Assembly (NCBI RefSeq): GCF_019801605.1
Contig: NZ_JAHVIT010000003.1
Coordinates: 124,001-188,000, forward strand
DNA: 64,000 nt
Source of the DNA: Maritimibacter alkaliphilus
GTDB taxonomy: Bacteria; Pseudomonadota; Alphaproteobacteria; Rhodobacterales; Rhodobacteraceae
Direction: 5' to 3'
The notes under the pieces: generated by a model
What the model was told of the DNA's origin: nothing
The model's input: only the letters and a program-made list of their open reading frames with translations
Database searches by the model: none
Program-made: the position numbers and the translations under genes
Shown here: piece by piece, positions 35,321 to 44,218 of the stretch
Layout: the number at the start of each line of letters is the position of its first letter
Numbering within the stretch: the first letter of the stretch is position 1

Positions 35321-35929
35321 ATGGTCACGCTGCATCGGAGATGGCAGGAGAAAGTCAATAACGTCTCGTTCAGGGCGGTTCTTTATACGGCTCTGGCGCT
35401 CGGCGCAAATGCTGCCCTGCTGGGCCCCCTGCCCGCCATGGCCGCCCCCGAGAGGGGCGCGCTGGAGGCGCTGCGCGAAGGCTCCCTGAAGGGGCTGTCC
35501 TTCCATGCGGAGCCGAAGCCGGTGCCCGTGGAGGTGCTGGAAGACGGCGCCTCGCTGGAGGACTACCGGGGCCAGTACGTGCTGCTGAACTTCTGGGCCA
35601 TCTGGTGCGCGCCATGCCGCGAGGAGATGCCGACGCTGGCGGCCCTGAACGAGGAATTCGGGGGCGAGGACTTCGCGGTGGTGACACTGGCCTCGGGGCC
35701 CAATGCGCCGCCCGCGATCAAGAAGTTCTTCGGCGAGATCGGTGTGGAGGGCCTGCCGGTGCTGCGCGATCCCCGGTCCAAGACCGCGCGGGGCGTGGGG
35801 GTGATGGGCCTGCCGGTGACCATGATCCTCGACCCCGAGGGACGCGAGATCGCCCGGCTGACGGGGCCCGCCGACTGGCATTCTGAGAGCGCGCGGGCGA
35901 TCGTCTCGGCGCTGATCGAGGGTGAATGA
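35321..35929 (+). CDS. tlpA: TlpA-like periplasmic thiol-disulfide oxidoreductase
   Basis: The 202-residue protein begins with a signal sequence and carries the thioredoxin motif WCAPC at 95-99 in [17 protein letters not shown]. The cis-proline region [15 protein letters not shown] is also present. It probably keeps cytochrome c maturation or copper-delivery cysteines reduced in the periplasm. The ATG at 35321 has GGAGG 7 nt upstream, though the frame is open further. The start is 22 nt from the divergent argH start, so the two promoters must overlap the neighbour's coding region. Confidence 0.88.
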   Translation: MVTLHRRWQEKVNNVSFRAVLYTALALGANAALLGPLPAMAAPERGALEALREGSLKGLSFHAEPKPVPVEVLEDGASLEDYRGQYVLLNFWAIWCAPCREEMPTLAALNEEFGGEDFAVVTLASGPNAPPAIKKFFGEIGVEGLPVLRDPRSKTARGVGVMGLPVTMILDPEGREIARLTGPADWHSESARAIVSALIEGE

Positions 35930-36058
35930 GCGGGGTGGCTGACCGGGTGGTCAGGGCCATGTCCAGGAAGCATCCGGCCTTGGTCCGGCTCGGCGGCCGG
36001 TTCATGCGGTGAGGTCTCGCCCGTGGCTGCGCATCCGCGGGCCGGCTGGGCGGGCGAA

Positions 36059-36109
36059 CAAGAATTTTAAGGAAAATTCTTGGGAAAAGTCTTTCTGAAA
36101 GACTTTTCC
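36059..36109. repeat. AT-rich palindromes, modules A and B
   Basis: Module A, CAAGAATTTT/AAAATTCTTG with an AAGG loop, is at 36059-36082. Module B, GGAAAAGTCTTT/AAAGACTTTTCC with a 3-nt loop, follows at 36083-36109. Both match the copies at 24.6 kb, in the same order and orientation. Modules C and D are absent here. Confidence 0.8.
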
Positions 36110-36178
36110 GGGGGGCTGCCTGCCCCCCTGGCCCCTGGCGGGGCCAGTCCCCCGGGGATATTTTCGAGCGAAAGATGG
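36110..36178 (-). repeat. Post-stop repeat element beyond priA
   Basis: Read outward from the priA stop: CATCTTTCGCTCGAAAATAT, then CCCCGGGGGACTGGCCCC, a GC-rich inverted repeat GGCCCCTGGCGGGGCC and GGGGGGCAGGCAGCCCCCC. It is joined directly to palindrome B. Confidence 0.7.
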
Positions 36179-38374
36179 TCAGTAGAAGCTCTGCGGGTCG
36201 ATGTCGACCGCGAGGCGCATGTCCTTGGGCAGGCGCGCGGGGGCGAGCCATTTGGTGATCGCCTGTTGCAAGGGCGCGCCCTTGGGGGCCTTCACCAGCA
36301 GGCGGACCCGGTGGCGGCCGCGGATGCGGGCGATGGGGGCGGCGGCGGGGCCGAAGAGCTGGGCGCCGATCTCGCGCAGGGCGTCGTCGTGGCGGGCCAG
36401 CGTGGTGCCGAACTGGAACGGCGCCTGCGGATCGGGCGAGGAGAGGATGATGCCCGCGAGGCGGCCGTAGGGCGGCATGCCCGCGGCGCGGCGCTGGTCG
36501 GCCTCGGCGCGCCAGAAGCTCTCCTCGTCCCCGTCGAGGATCGCGCGGATCACCGGGTGCTCGGGCTGGTAAGTTTGCAGGAGCGCCGCGCCCTTGCGCT
36601 CGGACCGCCCCGCCCGGCCCGCGACCTGCCGCATCAGCTGGAAGGTGCGCTCCGCCGCGCGCAGGTCGGAGCCCTGAAGCCCGAGGTCCGCGTCGATGAC
36701 CCCCACCAGCGTGAGCAGCGGGAAGTTGTGCCCCTTGGCCACCAGCTGGGTGCCGATAATGATGTCGGCCCCGCCCTGGGCGATGGCCTCGATCCCCGCC
36801 TTCAGCGCGCGGGCCGAGCCGAAAAGGTCCGACGACAGCGTGGCGATGCGGGCGTCGGGGAAGAGTTCGGCCGCTTCCTCGGCGAGGCGTTCGACGCCGG
36901 GGCCGATGGGGGCGAGCGTGCCTTCCGCCTCGCAGGAGGGGCATTTTTCCGGCATCGGGCGGCTTTCGCCGCACTGGTGGCAGACGAGGCGCTTGAGGAA
37001 GCGGTGTTCCACCATGGAGGCGGAGCAATGCTCGCATTCGATCTGCTCGCCGCAGGCCCGGCAGAGGGTCACGGGCGCATAGCCGCGACGGTTGAGGAAG
37101 AGGAGCGCCTGCTCGCCCTTCTCCATCCGCTGGCGGACCTCGCCCTGCAGCGAGGGCGAGATCCACTTGCCGGAGCTCATCGCCTCGGCCCGCATGTCGA
37201 TCGCGTCCATGTCGGGCAGGATCGCGGGGCCGAAGCGGTCGGTCATGTCGATGCGTTCGTACTTGCCCGCCTCGGCATTGGCCCAGCTTTCTAGGCTGGG
37301 CGTGGCGGAGGCCAGTACGACCCGCGCCCCGCAGATCGCGGCCCGCAGCACCGCCATGTCGCGGGCGTTGTAGAGCGAGCCGTCCTCCTGCTTGTAGGAA
37401 TTGTCGTGTTCCTCGTCGACGACGATCAGGCCAAGGTCGCGGTACGGCAGGAAGAGCGCGGAGCGCGCGCCGACCACCAGCTGCGCGCCGCCCTGCCCGA
37501 CCATCTTCCACGCCCGGCGCCGTTCGGTCATCGTCACGCCGGAGTGCCATTCGGCGGGCCGCGCGCCGAAGCGGGCCTCGACCCGGGTCAGGAACTCTGC
37601 CGTGAGCGCGATCTCGGGCAGCAGCACGAGGGCCTGCCGGCCGAGCTTGAGGCATTCGGCCACCGCTTCGAGGTAGACCTCGGTCTTGCCGGAGCCGGTG
37701 ACGCCGCGCAGCAGCGTGGTGCCGTAGCTCTCGGACTGGAGCCCCGCACGCAGCCGGGTGGCGGCGTTCTCCTGATCCCCGGTCAGCGGCTTGCCGGAGC
37801 GGTCGAGATCGAGCGCGGGATAGGGCGCGTCGCGGGGCGTGGCCTCTTCCAGCACGGCGCCCTGGGTGACGAGGCCCTTGACGACGGAGGAGGACGTGCC
37901 GGCCATGTCGGCCAGTTCCTTGAGCGTGAAGGCAAGACCGCCGTAGTCCTCCAGCACCGCCAGCACGCGGGCGCGGGCATCGGTCATCCGGTCCGGCGTC
38001 TGGTCGCCGAGGCGATAGACCTTCTGCATCGAGGGCGGATCGGACAGGCCCGGCACCCGGGTCGCCAGCCGTAGCATCGAGTCGATCGGCGTCAGCGTGT
38101 ATTCCCCGGCGCGGATCAGGAATTCGCGCAGTTCGTCCCGCATCGGAGCGACGTTCAGGACGCGGGTCACGGGACGGATCTTGGCATAGTCGAAATCGCC
38201 CCGCCCCGGGCCCCAGACCACGCCCAGCACCTGCCGCGGTCCCAGCGGCACCTGCACGTAGGCGCCCTGTGCGCAGCCGCCCTCGGGCGCGCGGTAATCC
38301 AGCGTGCGGTCGAGCGGTTGCGTCGTCAGCACGTTGACGAGCGCGCCTTCGGCATAGAATTCGGGCTGGTCCAC
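36179..38374 (-). CDS. priA: Primosomal replication protein N' (PriA helicase), GTG start
   Basis: The 731-residue DNA helicase restarts stalled replication forks. It has Walker A GVTGSGKTEVYLEAV, the DEEH box in VVDEEHDNSYKQ, and a zinc-binding region CRACGEQIECEHCSA followed by CHQCGESRPMPEKCPSC. The family start corresponds to VDQPEFYAEGALVNVL, so a GTG at 38374 with GGAG 7 nt upstream is preferred to the much longer open frame. The C-terminus abuts a post-stop repeat. Confidence 0.93.
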   Translation of the reverse strand: MDQPEFYAEGALVNVLTTQPLDRTLDYRAPEGGCAQGAYVQVPLGPRQVLGVVWGPGRGDFDYAKIRPVTRVLNVAPMRDELREFLIRAGEYTLTPIDSMLRLATRVPGLSDPPSMQKVYRLGDQTPDRMTDARARVLAVLEDYGGLAFTLKELADMAGTSSSVVKGLVTQGAVLEEATPRDAPYPALDLDRSGKPLTGDQENAATRLRAGLQSESYGTTLLRGVTGSGKTEVYLEAVAECLKLGRQALVLLPEIALTAEFLTRVEARFGARPAEWHSGVTMTERRRAWKMVGQGGAQLVVGARSALFLPYRDLGLIVVDEEHDNSYKQEDGSLYNARDMAVLRAAICGARVVLASATPSLESWANAEAGKYERIDMTDRFGPAILPDMDAIDMRAEAMSSGKWISPSLQGEVRQRMEKGEQALLFLNRRGYAPVTLCRACGEQIECEHCSASMVEHRFLKRLVCHQCGESRPMPEKCPSCEAEGTLAPIGPGVERLAEEAAELFPDARIATLSSDLFGSARALKAGIEAIAQGGADIIIGTQLVAKGHNFPLLTLVGVIDADLGLQGSDLRAAERTFQLMRQVAGRAGRSERKGAALLQTYQPEHPVIRAILDGDEESFWRAEADQRRAAGMPPYGRLAGIILSSPDPQAPFQFGTTLARHDDALREIGAQLFGPAAAPIARIRGRHRVRLLVKAPKGAPLQQAITKWLAPARLPKDMRLAVDIDPQSFY

Positions 38375-38464
38375 CTGTCGCTCCCGGGCGGTGAGGGGGT
38401 TTCGGGAGGCCACACTATGCGCTAAAGCCGGGGCGAGAAAGTCAAACCCGGCGGAGGGGCTGTC

Positions 38465-39118
38465 ATGAAATTCTTTGTCGATACCGCGGATGTGGATGCG
38501 ATCCGTGAACTGAACGATCTGGGCATGGTGGACGGTGTGACCACCAACCCCTCGCTGATCCTGAAATCGGGGCGCGACATCCTCGAGGTGACCAAGGAGA
38601 TCTGCGGCATCGTGGACGGCCCGGTCAGCGCCGAGGTCGTGGCACTGGAGGCAGACGCGATGATCGCCGAGGGCCGCAAGCTGGCCGAGATCGCCGACAA
38701 CATCACCGTGAAGGTGCCGCTGACCTGGGCCGGCCTGAAGACCTGCAAGGTGCTCTCGGACGAGGGCCGGATGGTCAACGTGACGCTGTGCTTCTCGGCC
38801 AACCAGGCGCTGCTGGCGGCCAAGGCGGGCGCGACCTTCATCTCGCCCTTCATCGGGCGGCTGGATGACATCAACCTCGACGGCATGGACCTGATCCAGG
38901 ACATCCGCACGATCTACGACAACTTCGGCTTCGAGACGCAGATCCTCGCAGCCTCGATCCGGACCGTGAACCACGTGACGCAAAGCGCGCTGATCGGCGC
39001 CGACGTGATCACCGCGCCGCCCTCCGTGATCAAGTCGCTGGCCAGCCACCCGCTGACCGACAAGGGTCTCGACGCCTTCATGAAGGACTGGGCGAAGACC
39101 GGTCAGTCGATCCTGTAA
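38465..39118 (+). CDS. fsa: Fructose-6-phosphate aldolase / transaldolase-like (TalC/Fsa)
   Basis: The 217-residue protein belongs to the short transaldolase family: [32 protein letters not shown], the Schiff-base lysine in [13 protein letters not shown], and the conserved [12 protein letters not shown] block. Members either run the transaldolase reaction of the pentose phosphate pathway or cleave fructose 6-phosphate to dihydroxyacetone and glyceraldehyde 3-phosphate. Which one applies cannot be decided here. It is divergent from priA and has its own terminator. Confidence 0.92.
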   Translation: MKFFVDTADVDAIRELNDLGMVDGVTTNPSLILKSGRDILEVTKEICGIVDGPVSAEVVALEADAMIAEGRKLAEIADNITVKVPLTWAGLKTCKVLSDEGRMVNVTLCFSANQALLAAKAGATFISPFIGRLDDINLDGMDLIQDIRTIYDNFGFETQILAASIRTVNHVTQSALIGADVITAPPSVIKSLASHPLTDKGLDAFMKDWAKTGQSIL

Positions 39119-39141
39119 AACGGGTCGACTTGAGCTTTGAA

Positions 39142-39168
39142 GGGCCGCGCCTTGGGTGCGGCCCTTTT
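39142..39168 (+). terminator. fsa terminator
   Basis: GGGCCGC (39142-39148) pairs with GCGGCCC (39158-39164), loop of 9 nt, then TTTT. It lies 24 nt after the stop. Confidence 0.85.
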
Positions 39169-39299
39169 GCGTTGGGTCGCTCACGGGGCTGAGGACCAAG
39201 GGGGTGCTTCAGATAAGTCTGGTCTGGCTCCGGCTTGCCCAGATGTAGTGCGCCACGCCCAATCCTGCCGCGGAATGAACCCCCACCGGCTTTAGCAAA

Positions 39300-39399
39300 G
39301 GGCAGCGCCGTCCCGCGGGGTGGCGCGAAAGCGCCGGTCGCCATTGGTGCGCCATTGGTCCGAGCCCCAATGGCGACGGGGGGCGGGTCGGCGCTGCCC
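39300..39399. ncRNA. Candidate structured RNA element in a gene-free spacer
   Basis: The 593-nt spacer between fsa and the DUF484 gene has no gene that I can support, but contains a highly ordered fold. GGGCAGCGCCG (39300-39310) pairs perfectly with CGGCGCTGCCC (39389-39399); a single T-T mismatch is followed by CCCGC/GCGGG (39312-39316 with 39383-39387). Inside, GGCGC-GAAA-GCGCC (39322-39335) forms a GNRA-capped hairpin, and GTCGCCATTGG (39337-39347) pairs perfectly with CCAATGGCGAC (39367-39377). This is a three-way-junction shape of exactly 100 nt. Strand and expression are unknown; a DNA repeat is an alternative. Confidence 0.45.
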
Positions 39400-39711
39400 G
39401 GCCTCTCGGCCGGGCGGGACACTTCGAGGGGACCGAGCAAGGGCGCTTTGTCGAGAGCCTCGTTGTTTCGACAGGGCCAGAGACATGGATATGCCGATTG
39501 ACCGGCGGGTGGGCGGACTGATCGTCGAAATGGTCTCGCAGCGCAGGCCGCCTTGGGTGCCGCCCCTCCCCTATCCAGACATCACCCCCTCCGCCAACGC
39601 GTGACTCCTTCGCACCACCCATGGGCGCATTTCCGCCCTTCCGGTCCAGAAAAGGGAAGCATTGACGGAATCGCTCTGCTATTCTTCAGAAAAAGACGAA
39701 ACGAGCGGTCC

Positions 39712-40422
39712 ATGAGCAGCAGCCAACCCAAGATCGAAGACGAATTGCGCGCGAAGATCATCGCGGAGCCCGATGTCATTCTCGATGATCAGGACGTCAT
39801 GCGCGCCCTCGTCGCCGCCAATGAAAAGGCCATGGGCGGCAATATCATCGACCTGCGCGGCATCGCCATGGAGCGGCTCGAGGCCCGGCTCGACCGGCTG
39901 GAGGACACCCACCGCTCGGTCATCGCGGCGGCCTACGAGAACCTCGCCGGCACCAACCAGGTCCACCGCGCCCTGCTGCGCATGCTGGACCCGATGGAAT
40001 TCGAGACCTTCCTGCGCGGCCTCGGCGGCGAAGTGGCCGAGATCCTCGGCGTCGACCAGATCCACCTCGTGCTGGAAAGCGTGCAGACCGACGACGACCC
40101 GGTGGTGAACCGGCTGGGCAACGTGCTGCGGGTGGTGCAGGTCGGCTTCGTGGGCGATTACATCGAGGGCGGGCGCAATGTCCCCGCCCGTCAGGTCACC
40201 CTGCGCCAGATCCAGGCCGGCAACCCCGAGATCTACGGCGACATGGCCGATTTCGTGCGCTCCGAGGCCTGCCTGCGGCTCGACTTCGGGCGCGGCCGCC
40301 TGCCGGGCATGCTGGTCATGGGCTCCGAGGACCCGCACCAGTTCACGCCCCAGCAGGGGACGGACCTGCTTTCCTTCTTCGCCGGTGTCTTCGAACGGAC
40401 CATGCGCCGCTGGCTGAACTGA
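39712..40422 (+). CDS. DUF484 family protein
   Basis: The 236-residue protein has the DUF484 build: an N-terminal helical part with DVILDDQDVMRALVAANEK and DLRGIAMERLEARLDRLEDTHR (predicted coiled coil), then a GAF-like domain. DUF484 genes are typically followed by xerC, as here, where the TGA and ATG share one base. The function is unknown. The ATG at 39712 matches the family start; the open frame is longer. Confidence 0.88.
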   Translation: MSSSQPKIEDELRAKIIAEPDVILDDQDVMRALVAANEKAMGGNIIDLRGIAMERLEARLDRLEDTHRSVIAAAYENLAGTNQVHRALLRMLDPMEFETFLRGLGGEVAEILGVDQIHLVLESVQTDDDPVVNRLGNVLRVVQVGFVGDYIEGGRNVPARQVTLRQIQAGNPEIYGDMADFVRSEACLRLDFGRGRLPGMLVMGSEDPHQFTPQQGTDLLSFFAGVFERTMRRWLN

Positions 40423-41357
40423 TGGCGCTGATCTCGCCCGCCGCCCGCGACGCGCTGCAAGGCTGGATCGATGCGGAGCGCGCGCTGAAGGGCGCGGCCG
40501 AGAACACGATCACCGCCTATCAGCGCGACGTGGCGGAGTTCCTCGCCTTCATGGGGGATCACAAGGGCGCGGCGCAGGGCATCGGCCCGCTGATGCAGGT
40601 GACCGTCTCGGACATGCGCAGCTGGATGGCCTTCACCCGGGGCCATGGCATCGGCGCGCGCTCGATGGCGCGCAAGCTCTCCTCGGTCAAGACCTTCTAC
40701 CGCTACCTCGCGGAGCGGGAGGACTTCGATCCGACCGCCGTGCTGTCGGCCCGCGCCCCGAAGTACCAGCGCAAGCTGCCCCGCCCCCTGCCCGAGGACG
40801 CCGCCCGCGACATGATCGAGACGGTGGGGATGCAGAGCGAGGACCGCTGGATCTCGGCCCGCGACATGGCGGTGGTGACGCTGCTCTACGGATGCGGGCT
40901 GCGGATCTCCGAGGCGCTTTCGCTCACCGGGGACGTGCTGCCGCTGGGGCGCAGCCTGCGGATCACCGGCAAGGGCGGCAAGGAGCGGATCGTGCCCCTG
41001 CTGGCGGCCGCCCGCGAGGCGGTGGACCACTACGTGACGCTCTGCCCCTTCCCGGCGGAGCCCGGCCAGCCGCTCTTTCGCGGCACCCGCGGCGGGGCGC
41101 TGAACCCGCGGGCGATCCAGAAGGCGATGGAACGGTCGCGGGCGCAACTGGGCCTGCCCGCCTCGGCCACGCCGCACGCCATGCGCCACAGCTTTGCCAC
41201 CCACCTGCTGAACGCGGGCGGAGACCTGCGTGCGATCCAGGAATTGCTGGGCCATGCCAGCCTCTCGACCACGCAGGCCTATACCGGCGTGGACGCCGCG
41301 CGGCTGATGGAGGTCTACCGCGCCGCCCACCCGCGCGCCCAATCGCAGGACAGCTGA
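40422..41357 (+). CDS. xerC: Tyrosine recombinase XerC
   Basis: The 311-residue recombinase resolves chromosome dimers at dif with XerD. All active-site residues are present: Arg161 (CGLRISEAL), Lys184/187 region, His252 and Arg255 in HAMRHSFATHLL, His278 in GHASLSTTQ and the nucleophile Tyr287. The N-terminal SAM-like DNA-binding domain covers about residues 1-100. It follows the DUF484 gene with a 1-nt overlap, the normal housekeeping context, so it is not an island integrase. Confidence 0.95.
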   Translation: MALISPAARDALQGWIDAERALKGAAENTITAYQRDVAEFLAFMGDHKGAAQGIGPLMQVTVSDMRSWMAFTRGHGIGARSMARKLSSVKTFYRYLAEREDFDPTAVLSARAPKYQRKLPRPLPEDAARDMIETVGMQSEDRWISARDMAVVTLLYGCGLRISEALSLTGDVLPLGRSLRITGKGGKERIVPLLAAAREAVDHYVTLCPFPAEPGQPLFRGTRGGALNPRAIQKAMERSRAQLGLPASATPHAMRHSFATHLLNAGGDLRAIQELLGHASLSTTQAYTGVDAARLMEVYRAAHPRAQSQDS

Positions 41358-41401
41358 TCACGGGCGTTGCAACGTGCCGCATGATGCTTCATGACGAGCG
41401 G

Positions 41402-42094
41402 ATGACATTGCATGCCAAAGCCCTCTCCGTCCATCTTCTCACTGCAACCGGCGCCGTCTTTGCCATGCTGGCCATGCTGGCCGCCGTGGACGGGAAATGG
41501 TCGCTCATGTTCCTGTGGCTGGTCGTCGCCTTCTTCGTCGACGGGATCGACGGGCCGCTGGCGCGCAAGTACGACGTCAAGAAGAACGCGGCCACCTTCG
41601 ACGGGGTGCTGCTGGACCTGATCATCGACTACCTGACCTATGTCTTCATCCCGGCCTTCGCGCTCTTCAAGAGTGACCTGCTGCCGGGCTGGACGGGCTG
41701 GATCGCGATCATCGTCATCACCTTTGCCTCGGCCATGTATTTCGCGGACACGCGGATGAAGACCAAGGACAACTCCTTCTCGGGCTTCCCGGGCTGCTGG
41801 AACATGCTGGTGCTGGTGCTCTTCGCCTGGGCGCCGAACTTCTGGGTGATCCTCAGCATCGTGACGGTGCTGGCGGTGGCGATGTTCCTGCCGCTGAAGT
41901 TCATCCACCCGGTGCGCACCGCCCGCTGGCGCAAGCTCTCGCTGCCGATCGCGCTGATCTGGACCTTCTTTGCCGGCTGGGCCGCATGGGTCGACTTCCA
42001 CCCCGAAAGCTGGGCCCACTACGGCCTGCTGCTGACCTCGATCTACCTGCTCTTCGCCGGGATCGCGCAGCAGATCATCCCCGAGCGGCGCTGA
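41402..42094 (+). CDS. pcs: Phosphatidylcholine synthase
   Basis: The 230-residue membrane protein makes phosphatidylcholine directly from CDP-diacylglycerol and choline. The CDP-alcohol phosphotransferase motif is visible as D-G-x2-A-R followed by G-x3-D-x3-D in DGPLARKYDVKKN and DGVLLDLIIDYLTY. About eight helices are predicted. Possible starts are 41381, 41384 and 41402; I chose the last because MTLHAKALSVHLLTATGA aligns with known Pcs proteins, although its ribosome site is weak. The gene follows xerC by 44 nt. Confidence 0.9.
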   Translation: MTLHAKALSVHLLTATGAVFAMLAMLAAVDGKWSLMFLWLVVAFFVDGIDGPLARKYDVKKNAATFDGVLLDLIIDYLTYVFIPAFALFKSDLLPGWTGWIAIIVITFASAMYFADTRMKTKDNSFSGFPGCWNMLVLVLFAWAPNFWVILSIVTVLAVAMFLPLKFIHPVRTARWRKLSLPIALIWTFFAGWAAWVDFHPESWAHYGLLLTSIYLLFAGIAQQIIPERR

Positions 42095-42107
42095 CCGCGA
42101 GGCCGGA

Positions 42108-42157
42108 TCTGAGTATTTCGGGAAAGATGAAGGAGGGGGCCGCGGCCCCCTTTGTCG
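42108..42157 (-). terminator. Bidirectional terminator with post-stop motif between pcs and the dprE2-like gene
   Basis: GGGGGCC/GGCCCCC (42135-42150), a perfect palindrome, is followed by TTTGTC on the plus strand. Reading outward from the minus-strand gene it is followed by CATCTTTCCCGAAATACTC, the post-stop motif seen elsewhere. Here the hairpin lies before the motif rather than after it. Confidence 0.65.
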
Positions 42158-42167
42158 TCTCGCGGGT

Positions 42168-42905
42168 TCAGATCGACATCTTCTTGAACAGCGCCTCGGG
42201 GATGGCGCGGATCACCGCCATGACGAGGCGCCAGACCGGCTTGACGTAGATCACGTCGCGCTGCTTGGCGACCGCGGTGAAGATCGCCTGCCCGAGTGCA
42301 TCGGGCGTGGCGGTCAGCACGGGCGGCAGGTCCATGCCCTCGGTCATCCGGGTCGCCACGAAGCCGGGCTTCACCGTCACCACGTGGACGCCCTTGCCCG
42401 TCATCCGGTTGCGCAGCCCCGAGAGGTAGGCCGTGAACCCCGCCTTGGCGCTGCCGTAGATGTAGTTCGAGGCCCGGCCCCGGTCGCCCGCGACGGAGGA
42501 GATGCCGACGATCGTGCTGGTGCCCGATCCCTCCATCCGGTTGGCGGCATGGGCCAGAAGGCTGGCGGGACCCTCGAAATTCGCGCGCATCACAGCGGTG
42601 GCGGAGGCGACATCGGCCTCGTCCCTTGCCTGATCGCCGAGCGCGCCCACGGCGCAGACGACCACCTGCGGAAAGGGGCTGAGCCTGTCGTAGAAGGCGG
42701 CGTGGCTGTCGAGGTCGGTGGCGTCCATCTCGTGACAGGTCGCGGCGACCCCGTGGCGCAGGGCTATGTCCTTGGCCTCTGCCTCCAGCGTCGCGGCGTC
42801 GCGGGCGGCCAGTTGCACGTCCCAGCCCGCGGCCGCGAAGGCGCGGGCCGTGGCCAGCCCGATGTCGGACCGCCCGCCGAGGACGAGGAGGGTTCCGTTG
42901 CTCAT
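42168..42905 (-). CDS. dprE2: SDR-family oxidoreductase, DprE2-like (decaprenylphosphoryl-2-keto-ribose reductase)
   Basis: The 245-residue short-chain dehydrogenase has LLVLGGRSDIGLATARAFA (NAD(P) site), SSVAGDRGRASNYIYGSAKAG with the Ser-Tyr-Lys catalytic residues, and VKPGFVATRM. The last two blocks resemble mycobacterial DprE2, which reduces the 2-keto sugar made by DprE1 to D-arabinose on the lipid carrier. The start overlaps the dprE1-like stop by 4 nt. AAAGGA lies about 8 nt upstream of the ATG. It is the last gene of the four-gene operon. Confidence 0.82.
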   Translation of the reverse strand: MSNGTLLVLGGRSDIGLATARAFAAAGWDVQLAARDAATLEAEAKDIALRHGVAATCHEMDATDLDSHAAFYDRLSPFPQVVVCAVGALGDQARDEADVASATAVMRANFEGPASLLAHAANRMEGSGTSTIVGISSVAGDRGRASNYIYGSAKAGFTAYLSGLRNRMTGKGVHVVTVKPGFVATRMTEGMDLPPVLTATPDALGQAIFTAVAKQRDVIYVKPVWRLVMAVIRAIPEALFKKMSI

Positions 42906-44218
42906 ATGCCGATCCTTTCCGACTGCCCGGAGGCGAAGCGATAGCGCGGCCCGGTCTCGCGCATCTCGACGAAGGCGCCGACCCGCGGGTCGCTGGCGCG
43001 CAATGTATCCGACCGCAGCCGGCTGTCCTTGGCGAGGTAGAACCGCCCGCCGTGATCCACGGTGATCGCGTCCAGCCGCTCCAGCAGCTGCAGCGCCTTG
43101 GGCGAGACGGGGAAGTCGAGCGCCAGCGTGTAGCCCTCCATCGGGAAGGAGAAGCGGCTTTCCTGCGCGCCCAGCCGTTTCAGCACCGCGAGGAAGGAGC
43201 CCTGCCCCGAGGCGGAGATCGCCTTGAGCAGTGCCTCCAGCCCCGGCCGGGCGGTCGCCAGCGGCAGCACGCACTGGAACTGCGCGAAACCGGGACGGCC
43301 GTAGATGCGGTTCCACTCGGCAATGGTGTCGAGCGGGTAGAAGTAGCTGTCCCAGTCCACGAGGCTCTCGCCCGCCTTGCGCAGGCCCGCCCGCCAGTAG
43401 AGCGCGTTGAAGGCCTTCAGCGTGAAGCGGTTGAGCGCAAAGGCAGGCGCATCCATCGGCACCTTGAGCCGCCGCCGGCGCGGAATGTCGAAGGGGGCGG
43501 CGCGCTGTGCCTCTGTCAGGCCCTCTGGCGTGGCGTGATCGCCCAGCATGACCAGCGACCGGCCCAGGCTGGCCCCCTGCCCCAGGCAGTCGAACCACGC
43601 CACCGCATAGGTGCCGGTGTCGCGCTCGAAGACCTCCATCGCGGTGGCGAGATCGGGGGCGGGCACCATCTGCTGGCGGATCCAGCCGGTGGAGACCGGG
43701 CGCAGCCGCAGGCCCGCCCGCAGGATCACCCCGGTCAGCCCCATGCCGCCGACGGTCCATTCGAAGAGGTCATCGCCCGGCGCGGCCCGCACCACGCTGC
43801 CGTCCTGCTGCATCACCTCGACCCAGTCGAGACAGCTGCGGAAGGCCCCGTCGCGGCGGTGGTTCTTGCCATGCACATCCGCCGCGATGGCCCCGCCGAG
43901 GGTGACGAACTTGGTGCCCGGCGTGACCCATGGAAACCAGCCGCGCGGCAGGAAGGCCTCGATCAGGTCGGCCAGCAGGACGCCGGCCTCCGCCGCCACC
44001 TGCCCGGTCTCGGGATCGAAGGCGAGGAGACGGTTGAAATGGCGCATCTCGATCGTGCCGCGGCTCTGGGTGGCGGCATCGCCATAGGCGCGCCCGTTGC
44101 CCCGCGCGATCACCGGGCCGGTGGCGATGGCGGCGCGCAGGGCGGCCTCGTCCCGGGGGGCGGTCACCGCGCAGTCGACGCGGGGGAAGCGGCCCCAGCC
44201 GGAGAGTTCGCGCCTCAT
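42902..44218 (-). CDS. dprE1: FAD-dependent oxidoreductase, DprE1-like (decaprenylphosphoryl-ribose 2-oxidase)
   Basis: The 438-residue protein of the vanillyl-alcohol-oxidase/FAD_binding_4 family has RGNGRAYGDAATQ (about 39-51), PGTKFVTLGGAIAADVHGKN (about 100-119) followed by HRRDGAF, VGGMGLTGVI, and the C-terminal YLAKDSRLRSDT block. Each closely matches mycobacterial DprE1, which oxidises the C2 hydroxyl of polyprenylphosphoryl-ribose. It overlaps GtrA upstream and the DprE2-like gene downstream by 4 nt each. The pairing with a DprE2-like reductase and a GtrA protein, in the same order as in Mycobacterium tuberculosis, supports the call. Confidence 0.85.
   Translation of the reverse strand: MRRELSGWGRFPRVDCAVTAPRDEAALRAAIATGPVIARGNGRAYGDAATQSRGTIEMRHFNRLLAFDPETGQVAAEAGVLLADLIEAFLPRGWFPWVTPGTKFVTLGGAIAADVHGKNHRRDGAFRSCLDWVEVMQQDGSVVRAAPGDDLFEWTVGGMGLTGVILRAGLRLRPVSTGWIRQQMVPAPDLATAMEVFERDTGTYAVAWFDCLGQGASLGRSLVMLGDHATPEGLTEAQRAAPFDIPRRRRLKVPMDAPAFALNRFTLKAFNALYWRAGLRKAGESLVDWDSYFYPLDTIAEWNRIYGRPGFAQFQCVLPLATARPGLEALLKAISASGQGSFLAVLKRLGAQESRFSFPMEGYTLALDFPVSPKALQLLERLDAITVDHGGRFYLAKDSRLRSDTLRASDPRVGAFVEMRETGPRYRFASGQSERIGI

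Noticed and set aside
38375-39199. A long N-terminal extension of PriA
   Set aside because: The frame stays open antisense to fsa, but the PriA family starts at the GTG at 38374, which has a good ribosome site.
40422-41357. Integrase marking a genomic island
   Set aside because: It is a complete XerC coupled to a DUF484 gene, the normal housekeeping arrangement. No attachment repeats or phage genes are nearby.
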